Assembly (NCBI GenBank): GCA_015232565.1
Contig: JADFZK010000005.1
Span: 1 to 46,831, forward strand
Direction: 5' to 3'
Source of the DNA: Candidatus Omnitrophota bacterium
Lineage (GTDB): Bacteria; Omnitrophota; Gorgyraeia; Zapsychrales; Fredricksoniimonadaceae
Length of the DNA stretch: 46,831 bases
Within the stretch, counting starts at the first letter, position 1, and each line of letters begins with the position of its first letter. The notes beneath the pieces were generated by a model. The model worked only from the letters and a program-made list of their open reading frames with translations, was not told where the DNA came from and ran no database searches. Positions 14,501 to 21,779 of the stretch are shown one piece after another. Made by a program: the position numbers and the translations under genes.

Positions 14501-17345
14501 GTTGGAGTTGCCGGTATCAGGTACGTACACACCGAATATTTTTGTCAGCGCGCTTTCGCCCGCCGACCAGCAGATCCGGATGCATCACCTGGAGCTGATC
14601 GTGCCTCCCGAAGAGCATTTCTTGAACGTCAAGTTAAGTTCCGAGAAACCGGTTTACGGCCCGGGAGAGGACGGCGAGTTTGCGGTCGAGGTCACCAACC
14701 AGAATGGCCAGCCCGTAGCGGTGGAAATGGCTTTGAGCCTGGTGGATGCGAGCGTGTTCTACATCCAGTCGGAGTTAGTTGGCGATATACGCCAGTTCTT
14801 CTTTGGCAACAAGCGCCAGCATGGCGTGCAAACAAATTCATCTTTGTACGGCCGGCCATTTTTATTGCCCTCCCCTTCTGCGCTAGGCAAGGAAGAGGAA
14901 ACCGGTGCGGGCAAGCCCATGATTGCGGGCAGGTATAGGTCTTCTGGTGAGGATATAGGTAGTGTGTATGCTAAGAAAGCGGAAGCCAGCAGTTTCATTC
15001 GAAACGATCAGTTAGTGTTATCGCTCGAAGGCAAGGTCGATGCTGATAAGAAAGTCAGCTTGGAAATGGATGAGTCTTCCGGAGCGGTCGGGGAGAATTT
15101 AGCCACAGCTCAAGTGCGCCAGGATTTTCGATCCACGGTGTTCTGGGGGCCTTCAATCATAACCGACGAGCAGGGTAAAGCCCGGGTTTCGGTAAAGTTT
15201 CCGGATCCGCTTACCACCTGGCGGGCGACTGCGCGGGTTATCAGTACCGGTACCGATATCGGGAATGCTACTTACGAGGTCACCACCAAAAAAGATATCA
15301 TCGTGCGCTTGCAGGCGCCCCGATTCTTTACCGAGCGCGACCGGGTTACGGTTTCGGCCAATGTGCACAATTACACCGCCGAGAAACAGCGGGTTAAGGT
15401 CAGTCTGCAAGCCGCGGGCCTTAGTCTGGAAGGAGAGCCCCAGGTGTGGGTAGATATCGAGCCGCAGGGTGAAAAGCGCGTGGATTGGCCAGTGGTCGCC
15501 TTAAAGGCCGGTGCGGCGGAGTTGACCGCCATGGCCCAGACCGCCACTGTGTCGGACGCTATGCTGAAGAAATATCCGGTTATCCCGCACGGGATCGAAA
15601 AGTTCATTGCCCGCGCTCTGGCTTTGCACACGACCGCGGGTCAAGGGGAGAACGGCGCGGCCGGAGCCGCCGGTGAGGTGGAATTTGAGGTGCCCGTGGA
15701 GCGGCTTAAGGAATCGGCGTCTTTGCGTCTTACCCTGGCGCCTTCCATGGCGGCGGCTATGCTGGATGCCCTGCCATACCTGGCGGAATATCCGTATGGT
15801 TGTGTGGAACAGACCATGAGCCGGTTCTTGCCGGCGGTAGTGGTGGCCAAGACCATGCGCGAGCTGGGCCTGGATGCCAAAGATGTGAATGATTATATGG
15901 AAAATGTCCTGGCGGCCCGTAAAGATCCCCAGGGCCATCCGCAAAGACAGGACACGGTTACTTCTACGCGTTTACCAGAGATCACCAAGGCTAGCCTGAA
16001 CCGCCTGTACGATTTTCAGCACGCCGATGGCGGCTGGGGCTGGTGGAAAGAGGGTGATTCCGACCGGTTTATGACCGCGTACGTAACCTGGGGCTTGTTG
16101 CTGGCGCGGAATGCGGATCTCGACGTGCGTTCAGATGTGATATCACGTGCGGTGCAGTATCTGGACCAGAACCTGGTGCAGGAAGAAAACAATCCCGACC
16201 AGCTGGCCTGGATGTTGCACGCTTTGGCATATGCCGGGGAGCAAAGCGCGTTTCAGGAGAAACAGACTGCCCGTTTATGGGATATGCGCGAGAAGTTAAA
16301 TCCATATACCCGGGCCCTTTTTGCCATCAGCCAGAAGGTGCGCGGCAAGGACGATGAGGCGGTCATCCTGGCGCGGAATGTTGTTAACGGCATGATGCAG
16401 GATAACGGGAATCAGACCGTACATTGGGGCGAAGCCGGAGTAAATTACCGCTGGAGTGAAGGCGGGGTGGAGGCTACGGCCTTCAGCCTGAAGGCTTTGC
16501 TTAGTATCGACCCGCAAAGCGATTATATTGCGCCGGCCGTCAAATGGCTGTCGCTTAACCGTCGCGGAGCAAGCTGGAAGAATACCCGGGATACGGCTAT
16601 TGCCATCCTGGCGCTGGCGGATTACCTGAAGGCTTCGGGTGAGCTTAATCCGCAGTATGCTTACGAGGTTTTCTTTAATGACCGTTCGGTGGCCAAGGGC
16701 CAGGTAAGCGCGCGCAATATGTTCACCTTTGATCGTTATATCGACCTGCCCCCGGAAGCTCTTCAGGACGGTGCGAACAAGGTGCGAGTGGCAATTACCG
16801 GCAATGGTGCACTGTATCTTTCGGCATATTTGCAATACTTTACCCTGGAGGAAGGCATTACCGCCGAGGGTAATGAGGTCTTGGTGACCCGCAAGTATGC
16901 GCGGCAGGCGCAGAAAGAAACCCTGCTCAAGGGGTATGTGGACGACTGGAAGGCGCTGGCCGATGGCGATACTTTGCGCAGTGGCGAGCGCGTAAAAGTG
17001 GAGCTGGCGGTGGAGGCCCGGAATAATTATGAGTACCTGATCTTCGAGGATCCCAAGCCCGCCGGGCTGGAAGCGGTGGAATTAAAAAGCGGTTATGCGT
17101 TCGCGGAAAAGGTGGGCTCTGATGGCCAGCCTACCGGTGAGCGGACAGCCTTGTATTGTGAGTTCCGCGACCAGAAAGCGGTGTTCTTTGCGAACAAACT
17201 TAAACAGGGCCATTACCGGATCTCCTATGAATTGCGCGCCGAAGTTCCCGGAGACTTTCATGCCTTGCCCGATCAGGCGCACGCGATGTATGTCCCCGAG
17301 ATCCGCGCCAACAGCGCCGAAAATCGCTTTAAAGTAACCGATTAA
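11520..17345 (+). CDS. Bacterial alpha-2-macroglobulin family protein (thioester-containing)
   Basis: 1941 residues. A signal peptide (about residues 1-30, cleaved after VYA) is followed by a helical TPR-like region (about 35-320), a string of MG beta-sandwich domains, a bait-like region around residues 1080-1180 with little conserved sequence, the A2M core (about 1200-1400) and the thioester domain. The thioester site is C1428-V-E-Q1431 in YPYGCVEQTMSRFLP, with the following helical toroid (WGWWKEGDSDRFMTAYV) and a receptor-like C-terminal domain. The family traps proteases in the periplasm by covalent thioester capture after bait cleavage. There is no lipobox, unlike E. coli YfhM, and no penicillin-binding protein 1C gene next door. 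The ATG follows GGAGCGG; a TATAAT box lies at 11463-11468 without a good -35. Confidence 0.93.
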   Translation: MFFLLTKKRAFFFAILIAGLTVFSAQPVYAQNGESGAYQSAEKLFSEKSYQLALEQYQIYSEQPALTAEQKREAAFRIADCSWRSGNAELYAQASLALKQQVIAPDHDRWWAEANQSLAEFFIKNDRYSHQENIKLLLMAARDFWGSYIDAGLARPRFIGITFELAEYVSGRWGWQLESLANNGYPVRKEDDLLPVGENAGPMGIKDLMLDILKVADQDQDKAKAIYMLIMAYRNTYDDLKHKEADKYLADFLKAYSNTEWLDDVYYQAGQMYEQRQDCVKALEMYQALLARFKTGESQFVEDARQRIKDITSPVIQPGVGYSFLPNSPVRFSLRWRNVKEAEFIFYKIDLVDELRFDPARKAVDEDYGAKTYSDLLKTLVAGRQFERLPVALRFHRELKEEGKYMWSSADHSLAEWQSPEGKEIKPDSRDGVLAPGAYLLLVKSGTTLGYELVMVSDLGLVVKGAGNSALFYAFDTATGAPQANARVKYHYRYYGTRDWVWAEGDGVTDEQGLLRARFPGIERVGGGRQYELFAVLSAGARQAFSQGAHFSSNSGSGEYWLYAFTDRPAYRPNEQVSFKGTLRRYDGSAFTTPSGKQVRVCIYDARSTKVLDKVYTLNSFGSFNDSLILDENAALGEYRLTLTDAERLGTSAQATLFRLEEYKLPEFTVNIKPRPKGEGQFAGAYLLGDQLRLDLDVRYYFGGPAAKAKVEYLVYVRPDQHFYAPKKAYDWYYGASERYRNYYGDSQLLTKGNATTDAEGKALIEFATDKSGGQHLLYRVEARVVDESRREVQAVSEIKVSARSFYIYQTPRRNLYRPGDKAEIDVQAMTANNDPVAMEGKVTVSRNWWQDPLAKNRSDSSAVSLANERAGNADYQPEVLFSKFIQTDKKGQAVFEFTPEKNGYYSVAVTGFDAEGKPVESIANIYVCDQAANDIGYRYSGLQIIPEQDTYKVGDTMRLMLVADKPGANVLLSLEADELEAVKLVHMDGTVKLLELPVSGTYTPNIFVSALSPADQQIRMHHLELIVPPEEHFLNVKLSSEKPVYGPGEDGEFAVEVTNQNGQPVAVEMALSLVDASVFYIQSELVGDIRQFFFGNKRQHGVQTNSSLYGRPFLLPSPSALGKEEETGAGKPMIAGRYRSSGEDIGSVYAKKAEASSFIRNDQLVLSLEGKVDADKKVSLEMDESSGAVGENLATAQVRQDFRSTVFWGPSIITDEQGKARVSVKFPDPLTTWRATARVISTGTDIGNATYEVTTKKDIIVRLQAPRFFTERDRVTVSANVHNYTAEKQRVKVSLQAAGLSLEGEPQVWVDIEPQGEKRVDWPVVALKAGAAELTAMAQTATVSDAMLKKYPVIPHGIEKFIARALALHTTAGQGENGAAGAAGEVEFEVPVERLKESASLRLTLAPSMAAAMLDALPYLAEYPYGCVEQTMSRFLPAVVVAKTMRELGLDAKDVNDYMENVLAARKDPQGHPQRQDTVTSTRLPEITKASLNRLYDFQHADGGWGWWKEGDSDRFMTAYVTWGLLLARNADLDVRSDVISRAVQYLDQNLVQEENNPDQLAWMLHALAYAGEQSAFQEKQTARLWDMREKLNPYTRALFAISQKVRGKDDEAVILARNVVNGMMQDNGNQTVHWGEAGVNYRWSEGGVEATAFSLKALLSIDPQSDYIAPAVKWLSLNRRGASWKNTRDTAIAILALADYLKASGELNPQYAYEVFFNDRSVAKGQVSARNMFTFDRYIDLPPEALQDGANKVRVAITGNGALYLSAYLQYFTLEEGITAEGNEVLVTRKYARQAQKETLLKGYVDDWKALADGDTLRSGERVKVELAVEARNNYEYLIFEDPKPAGLEAVELKSGYAFAEKVGSDGQPTGERTALYCEFRDQKAVFFANKLKQGHYRISYELRAEVPGDFHALPDQAHAMYVPEIRANSAENRFKVTD

Positions 17346-17414
17346 GCCAATTACCGGTGAGCTCGAATTGAAAGAGAATTCGATAACACTAATCAAATAT
17401 GCACGCAAGTAAGC

Positions 17415-17442
17415 TTGACCTGCGTATCCAGGATGGCATAAT
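17415..17442 (+). promoter_or_regulatory. Candidate promoter of the porin gene, nearly leaderless
   Basis: TTGACC at 17415-17420 and CATAAT at 17437-17442, 16-base spacer, five of six matches in each box. The expected start point lies only two to four bases before the ATG at 17452. Confidence 0.5.
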
Positions 17443-17451
17443 GATACGCAT

Positions 17452-18849
17452 ATGAGACGGATCCTGTTGTTCTTGTTTGTCGGCCTGGCTTTCGCGGGGC
17501 GGGTGTTGGCGGCCCAGGCCACGGTCACTGACCGCCGGATCGAAGAGAAGAAACGCCGTTCGGCGGATGCCGCGCCTTCGCATACTCTTTTACGTTCACC
17601 GCCTTTCTGGGTTCAAGCGGGCGGCCAGGTTAATTACCGCTATATTTACTACCGCAACATCGATAAAGATTCTTCGCTCAAAGATTATTACAGTGCTTAT
17701 CGTTCCACCGACCTGCGTTTGTGGAGCCGCCTGGTTTATCAAACCAGTGAAATGCGCCAGAGTAAGCAGATGCATTTTCTGTATGCCCGTTTCAAGTCGG
17801 CGTACATTGAGCAGGAAGGCACTGCGCCGGGCTTAAAATACGACCTGGCCGGCCCGGCGGTCGATTATGCCTATGGTTCTTTTGACTGGCGCCCCTGGAA
17901 GCTGGAAGCGGGCCGGAAATATTTCAGTGTCGGCCGCGGGTTCGCCTATGGCGCGGTGAATGACGGAGCCAGCCTGGATTATAGTTGGCAACAGGTAAAA
18001 CTTGGCGTGCTGGCGGCGCGCTCACTGCCGCATCAGGCCAATATTGATACCAGCGTGCCGGGTTACGATAAGGCGAGCCAAAGATATTTTTACGGTTCGG
18101 TGTTAGGTTACAGTGGTGTCCCCGACCAAAACTTCTACGCTTTCTGGCTGGCGGAGCAGGATCACAGCCGGGAACGTCCGGCGGATCCCGAGCAGGATTA
18201 TCGTTACCAGGCCCGGTTCAGCGGTTTGGGTGCGCGGGGTGATCTTGGGCAAAAGTGGTCTTACTGGAGCGAGGTGGTGCGGGAGAATGGCCGATCGTAT
18301 GCGTATCCTTCCAGTGAGGGGTCGGCGGTCTCGGCCTGGGGAGCGGATAGCGGCGTGGAATACGCGGTGGGCACTCTAAAGGAATTGAAATTAAGCGCCG
18401 AATACGGTTTTGGTTCGGGCGATGGTGAACGCCGCAGCGTTACCAATACTGTATCGGGTAATGCTTCCGGCAATGACCGCGGGTTTAGGTATTTCGGGTA
18501 TTTGCCCACCGGCGCCGCACTGGCTCCGGCGCTGGCTAACTTGCATATGGCGCGGGCGGGTTTTTCATTCTATCCGTTTATAACCAGTGAGCGGTTTAAA
18601 GGCCTTGAGTTGGCGGCCGACCATTATCGTTACTGGAAAGCCGAACCGGCCGGCGGTATTGACGATCCCGAGGCCCTGGGCAGCGGCCGTAATGTGGGTT
18701 ACGAGAACGACCTGCGCCTGGACTGGCATGTTAACGCCCGGCTGGCCTGGTCTTTGGAGTGGGGAGTCTTTACGCCGGGGAATTCTTATTCAGCCCCGGC
18801 CGACGACCGGGAAACAGTATTTAATGCCAGTATGACATTGGTATTTTAA
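17452..18849 (+). CDS. Outer-membrane beta-barrel protein, alginate-export (AlgE-like) porin family
   Basis: 465 residues with a clear signal peptide (RRILLFLFVGLAFAGRVLA). The mature part alternates polar and aromatic residues typical of membrane beta strands and ends TLVF, the terminal Phe recognised by the BAM machinery. Segments such as DLRLWSRLVYQTSE and WKLEAGRKYFSVGRGFAYG resemble the alginate_exp/porin group; the substrate is unknown. The start is fixed by the signal peptide, but no Shine-Dalgarno lies within ten bases, in line with a leaderless transcript from the promoter at 17415-17442. It follows the alpha-2-macroglobulin gene by about 100 bases. Confidence 0.82.
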   Translation: MRRILLFLFVGLAFAGRVLAAQATVTDRRIEEKKRRSADAAPSHTLLRSPPFWVQAGGQVNYRYIYYRNIDKDSSLKDYYSAYRSTDLRLWSRLVYQTSEMRQSKQMHFLYARFKSAYIEQEGTAPGLKYDLAGPAVDYAYGSFDWRPWKLEAGRKYFSVGRGFAYGAVNDGASLDYSWQQVKLGVLAARSLPHQANIDTSVPGYDKASQRYFYGSVLGYSGVPDQNFYAFWLAEQDHSRERPADPEQDYRYQARFSGLGARGDLGQKWSYWSEVVRENGRSYAYPSSEGSAVSAWGADSGVEYAVGTLKELKLSAEYGFGSGDGERRSVTNTVSGNASGNDRGFRYFGYLPTGAALAPALANLHMARAGFSFYPFITSERFKGLELAADHYRYWKAEPAGGIDDPEALGSGRNVGYENDLRLDWHVNARLAWSLEWGVFTPGNSYSAPADDRETVFNASMTLVF

Positions 18850-18871
18850 GTTACTTAAAACAGGAGGATTT

Positions 18872-19021
18872 ATGCAGGAAAAGAAAAGCGAAAAGAAGCC
18901 GGTAAAAAAAGGTTTTTGGGCGGGACTGATGGACAAGATGGACCAGAAAATGGCGGACATGTCCTGTTCCGGCGGATGTTGTTCGGGCAAAGATAAAGAA
19001 AAGGGCAGTAAATGTTGTTGA
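18872..19021 (+). CDS. Small cysteine-rich protein, 49 residues
   Basis: A short gene with a strong AGGAGG at 18862-18867 and ATG at 18872. It begins with a Lys/Glu-rich segment, then an amphipathic stretch (KGFWAGLMDKMDQKMADM), then cysteines C32, C36, C37, C48 and C49 in a Gly/Ser/Lys context (CSGGCCSGK and KCC at the end). No signal peptide. The cysteine pattern suggests metal or Fe-S binding or a redox role, but I know no assigned function. It sits 22 bases after the porin stop and could share its transcript. Confidence 0.75.
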   Translation: MQEKKSEKKPVKKGFWAGLMDKMDQKMADMSCSGGCCSGKDKEKGSKCC

Positions 19022-19410
19022 TTTTCCGCCTTTGGCTGGCTATTTAGTGCTGTTTCTAACCGATAGTTGCGATTAATTCCCGGAATATTCGGGAAAAATT
19101 AAAAATAATTTTTTCTGTCGACGGGAAACTGCGGCCCCGGGCCGTAATTATTTATTGCATTTCATCATAATAGATGTTAAATTTTCCTGTCGACATTAAC
19201 TGTTGGCGGGAGGTTGTGGATTTTGATAGTGCGTTTGCAATAACCAGGGTTTTTTGTCGTCGTGGTTTTCAGTTATCGCCAGGCTTTGGCCTGGGCTGTT
19301 AAAAAGTCAAGATTTATATCGCATCACGGGTTGTTTTTTGTAAAAATAACCCGTGGTTGAACAAAGGGTTAGTGGTTCCATAAACAATCCGGTAAGAGGG
19401 CAGAAGAGAA
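19022..19410. other. Long intergenic region upstream of the arginine decarboxylase gene
   Basis: No gene seen in 389 bases. It is A/T-rich and contains two copies of CTGTCGAC (19115-19122 and 19187-19194), each followed by AACTG after three or four bases, a hairpin GCCAGGC/GCCTGGGC near 19275, and a hairpin with arms CACGGGTT (19325-19332) and AACCCGTG (19348-19355). The last hairpin lies about 55 bases before the pdaD start and might act as leader control. I could not place a confident promoter. Confidence 0.4.
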
Positions 19411-20037
19411 ATGAAACAATCCGTCGCTGTTTTGAAGGAGCCGTTGAACGCCGAAGAAGTTGTCCGGGTGGCCGAGGGCCTGCTTTCCGAGAAGCAGATC
19501 TCTTCCATTACGTTCGGCACACGGATCCCGAAGGATTATTTTGTTACCAGCGGTACAGGCGAGTGCGATATTACGGTGCACGCCGGGTCATTCCACCTGG
19601 CCTTGCGCGACGCGGGGATCGAGCGTTATAATATTATGACGTACTCTTCGATCATGCCCGGTATTTCCAACGAGATCAAGAAACCCAAGGACCTGGTCCA
19701 CGGCTGTGTGGTGGAAACCATCATGGCCTGCGCCAGCATGGAAAAAGGTGTTCGGGCAACTGCCGGGATCATTTACGGCTGGCTGTTCAACCGCAAGACC
19801 AAACAGCGCTATGGCGGGCTGGTGTGTGAATATAACGGCTCTTTGCCGGAAGAAGAGGCCGGCGCCCAGTTACGGGCCAGCCTGCAAACGCTGTACACCA
19901 ACGGCTTCGACGATGAGTTCGAACTGCGGAATGAGCGCCTGACCATGAAAAGCTTTGTGCCCAAAAAGAAGTACGGCACATCCCTGGTGGCGATCTGTTT
20001 TACGAATTATGTTTGTCCGGTCCTGAGTGTCCGTTGA
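19411..20037 (+). CDS. pdaD: Pyruvoyl-dependent arginine decarboxylase
   Basis: 208 residues. The self-cleavage site is visible as S79-S80 in NIMTYSSIMPG: cleavage between the serines turns S80 into the catalytic pyruvoyl group, as in the archaeal and chlamydial enzymes. Other family segments are SGTGECDI, VHGCVVETIMA and the C-terminal acidic/aromatic TLYTNGFDDEFELR. The reaction converts arginine to agmatine and CO2. The product feeds AguA and AguB (8385-10317), giving putrescine for the DHS-like enzyme encoded just downstream. The ATG follows AAGAGGG at slightly long spacing. Confidence 0.92.
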   Translation: MKQSVAVLKEPLNAEEVVRVAEGLLSEKQISSITFGTRIPKDYFVTSGTGECDITVHAGSFHLALRDAGIERYNIMTYSSIMPGISNEIKKPKDLVHGCVVETIMACASMEKGVRATAGIIYGWLFNRKTKQRYGGLVCEYNGSLPEEEAGAQLRASLQTLYTNGFDDEFELRNERLTMKSFVPKKKYGTSLVAICFTNYVCPVLSVR

Positions 20038-20049
20038 TCCTGATCTTAT

Positions 20050-20098
20050 ATCCCTGGCTTGTCCGGCGCTGTTCACTGGTTTCCGGAGAGCCAGGGAT
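20050..20098 (+). terminator. Strong stem-loop between pdaD and the DHS-like gene
   Basis: Perfect arms ATCCCTGGCT (20050-20059) and AGCCAGGGAT (20089-20098), with an inner helix TCCGG/CCGGA, followed by TTCATTT. It may terminate or attenuate transcription before the next gene. Confidence 0.55.
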
Positions 20099-20136
20099 TT
20101 CATTTGCACTAAAAATCCAAAATTACGGAGAATAAA

Positions 20137-21156
20137 ATGACCAAGAAAGAGTTGTTAAAGAACACGGTTAAGCACATTGATATCAAGTCTTTCGACTCCA
20201 CCGCGATCATTAACGCTATGCGGGACATGTCTTTCACCTCGCGCGATACCGCCCGTGCGGCCGATATCCTGGTAAAAATGATCAATGAAAAAAGCTGTGC
20301 CAATATCCTCACCCTGGCGGGCAGTACTTCGGCGGGCGGTTGTATGCAGGTTTATGTGGATATGGTCAAGTCCGGCATGATCGACGCTGTGGTAGCCACC
20401 GGCGCCAGTATCGTCGATATGGATTTCTTTGAAGCGCTGGGGTTCAAGCATTACAAGGGCTCGCCTTTTGTGGATGATAAAGTTTTACGTTCTTTGTATG
20501 TCGACCGGATATACGACACTTATATCGACGAGGAAGCTCTGCAGGTTTGCGACCGTACTATTAAAGAGATCGCCGATGGCCTGGAGCCGCGTCCGTATTC
20601 CTCGCGCGAGTTCATCGCCGAGATGGGTAAATACCTGGTCAAGAAATCCAAAAAGAAAGATTCGCTGGTGCAGGTGGCCTACGAGATGAATGTGCCGATC
20701 TTTTGTCCGGCGTTCAGCGATTCTTCCGCCGGGTTCGGGCTGGTCTTACACCAGGTAAAGAATCCCGGGGCTCATATGTCGATCGATTCCGTGAAAGATT
20801 TTTACGAGCTTACGCAGATCAAGATGAAGTCGGCCACGTCCGCCTTGTTCATGATCGGCGGCGGGGTTCCCAAGAATTTTGCGCAGGATACGGTGGTGTG
20901 CGCAGAAGTGCTGGGGGTGGAAGTGCCGGTGCATAAATATGCCGTGCAGATCACCGTGGCCGATGTGCGCGACGGCGCTTGTTCCAGCTCGACCTTGAAG
21001 GAAGCGGCTTCCTGGGGTAAGGTGGACACGGCGTTCGAGCAGATGGTTTATGCGGAAGCTACCACGGTCCTGCCTTTGATCGTCAGTTATGCTTACAATA
21101 ATTCAAACTGGAAGAGCCGTAAGCCGCGCCAGTTTGCCAAACTTTATTCTAGATAA
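20137..21156 (+). CDS. Deoxyhypusine synthase-like protein (probable homospermidine-synthase-type enzyme)
   Basis: 339 residues of the deoxyhypusine synthase (DHS) family. The catalytic lysine region is kept: EAASWGKV with K295, equivalent to the lysine that forms the enzyme-imine intermediate in the eukaryotic enzyme. NAD-binding Gly-rich segments (LAGSTSAGG, GATASIVDMDF-like, MIGGGVPKNF) are present. Bacteria lack eIF5A, so the protein substrate of true DHS is absent; bacterial homologues have been shown in several cases to make homospermidine or related polyamines from putrescine or spermidine. Position after pdaD agrees with a polyamine role. The exact product cannot be read from sequence. 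Confidence 0.88.
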   Translation: MTKKELLKNTVKHIDIKSFDSTAIINAMRDMSFTSRDTARAADILVKMINEKSCANILTLAGSTSAGGCMQVYVDMVKSGMIDAVVATGASIVDMDFFEALGFKHYKGSPFVDDKVLRSLYVDRIYDTYIDEEALQVCDRTIKEIADGLEPRPYSSREFIAEMGKYLVKKSKKKDSLVQVAYEMNVPIFCPAFSDSSAGFGLVLHQVKNPGAHMSIDSVKDFYELTQIKMKSATSALFMIGGGVPKNFAQDTVVCAEVLGVEVPVHKYAVQITVADVRDGACSSSTLKEAASWGKVDTAFEQMVYAEATTVLPLIVSYAYNNSNWKSRKPRQFAKLYSR

Positions 21157-21164
21157 AGGCGTCG

Positions 21165-21599
21165 ATGAACCGTAAAGACTACTTAGGCGTTATCGATCAT
21201 GCGGCTTTGGAAAATGGCCCGGCGCTTTTGATCGATTTTGAAAAACTGCGCAAAGTTTCCGCCTGCGGGGAACCGGTAGTACCGGTCATCGTGCAGGATG
21301 CGTCTTCCCGGGAGGTTTTGATCCTGGCTTATGCCAATGAAAAGGCTTTGCGCCATACCCTGGAGTCCGGGCTGGCCACTTTCTGGAGTACGTCGCGCAA
21401 TGAATTGTGGATCAAGGGTAAAACCTCGGGTGATGAATTGAATATCGTGGAAGTGCGGGTTAATTGCGAACAGAACTCGCTTCTTTATCTGGTAAAGTTG
21501 GCCGGCCAGGGGTCCTGTCATGTCAAGGATGCAAAAGGCCGTACGCGTTTTGGCTGTTATTATCGCCGGGTAGGTCCCGGCGGGTTGGAAATGATCTAA
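21165..21599 (+). CDS. hisI: Phosphoribosyl-AMP cyclohydrolase homologue (HisI-like) with altered metal motif
   Basis: 144 residues. The HisI signature FWSTSRNELWIKGKTSGD is intact, as are three cysteines of the zinc site, C101, C118 and C131 (NCEQN, GSCHV, GCYYRR). HisI opens the purine ring of phosphoribosyl-AMP in histidine biosynthesis. The usual Mg-binding Asp-Cys-Asp-x-Asp motif reads N100-C-E-Q-N104 here. The gene starts eight bases after the DHS-like gene and no other his gene is nearby, so it may be an ordinary HisI of a variant clade or a repurposed homologue. Known family and unusual context are stated separately; a changed function is only a possibility. Confidence 0.85.
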   Translation: MNRKDYLGVIDHAALENGPALLIDFEKLRKVSACGEPVVPVIVQDASSREVLILAYANEKALRHTLESGLATFWSTSRNELWIKGKTSGDELNIVEVRVNCEQNSLLYLVKLAGQGSCHVKDAKGRTRFGCYYRRVGPGGLEMI

Positions 21600-21631
21600 C
21601 GCAATGTGGGTGGTTTTATTGTATTTAAGTC

Positions 21632-21658
21632 GAAGCCCGGTTTTTTAAGCCGGGCTTC
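21632..21658 (+). terminator. Rho-independent terminator after hisI
   Basis: Perfect arms GAAGCCCGG (21632-21640) and CCGGGCTTC (21650-21658) with a 9-base T/A-rich loop, then ACTGTTTTCTC. Confidence 0.75.
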
Positions 21659-21693
21659 ACTGTTTTCTCGGGATAGGGATTTGCATTGTGGTA

Positions 21694-21722
21694 TTGTCAG
21701 TTCGGCGGTTCTGCATTAAACT
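21694..21722 (+). promoter_or_regulatory. Candidate promoter of the binding-protein/kinase genes
   Basis: TTGTCA at 21694-21699 and TAAACT at 21717-21722, 17-base spacer. Confidence 0.4.
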
Positions 21723-21779
21723 GCTCTGGTGATGTGTTTTCAGCCTAAGCTTGGAGTGGCTTAAAGAAAGGGTTTCATT

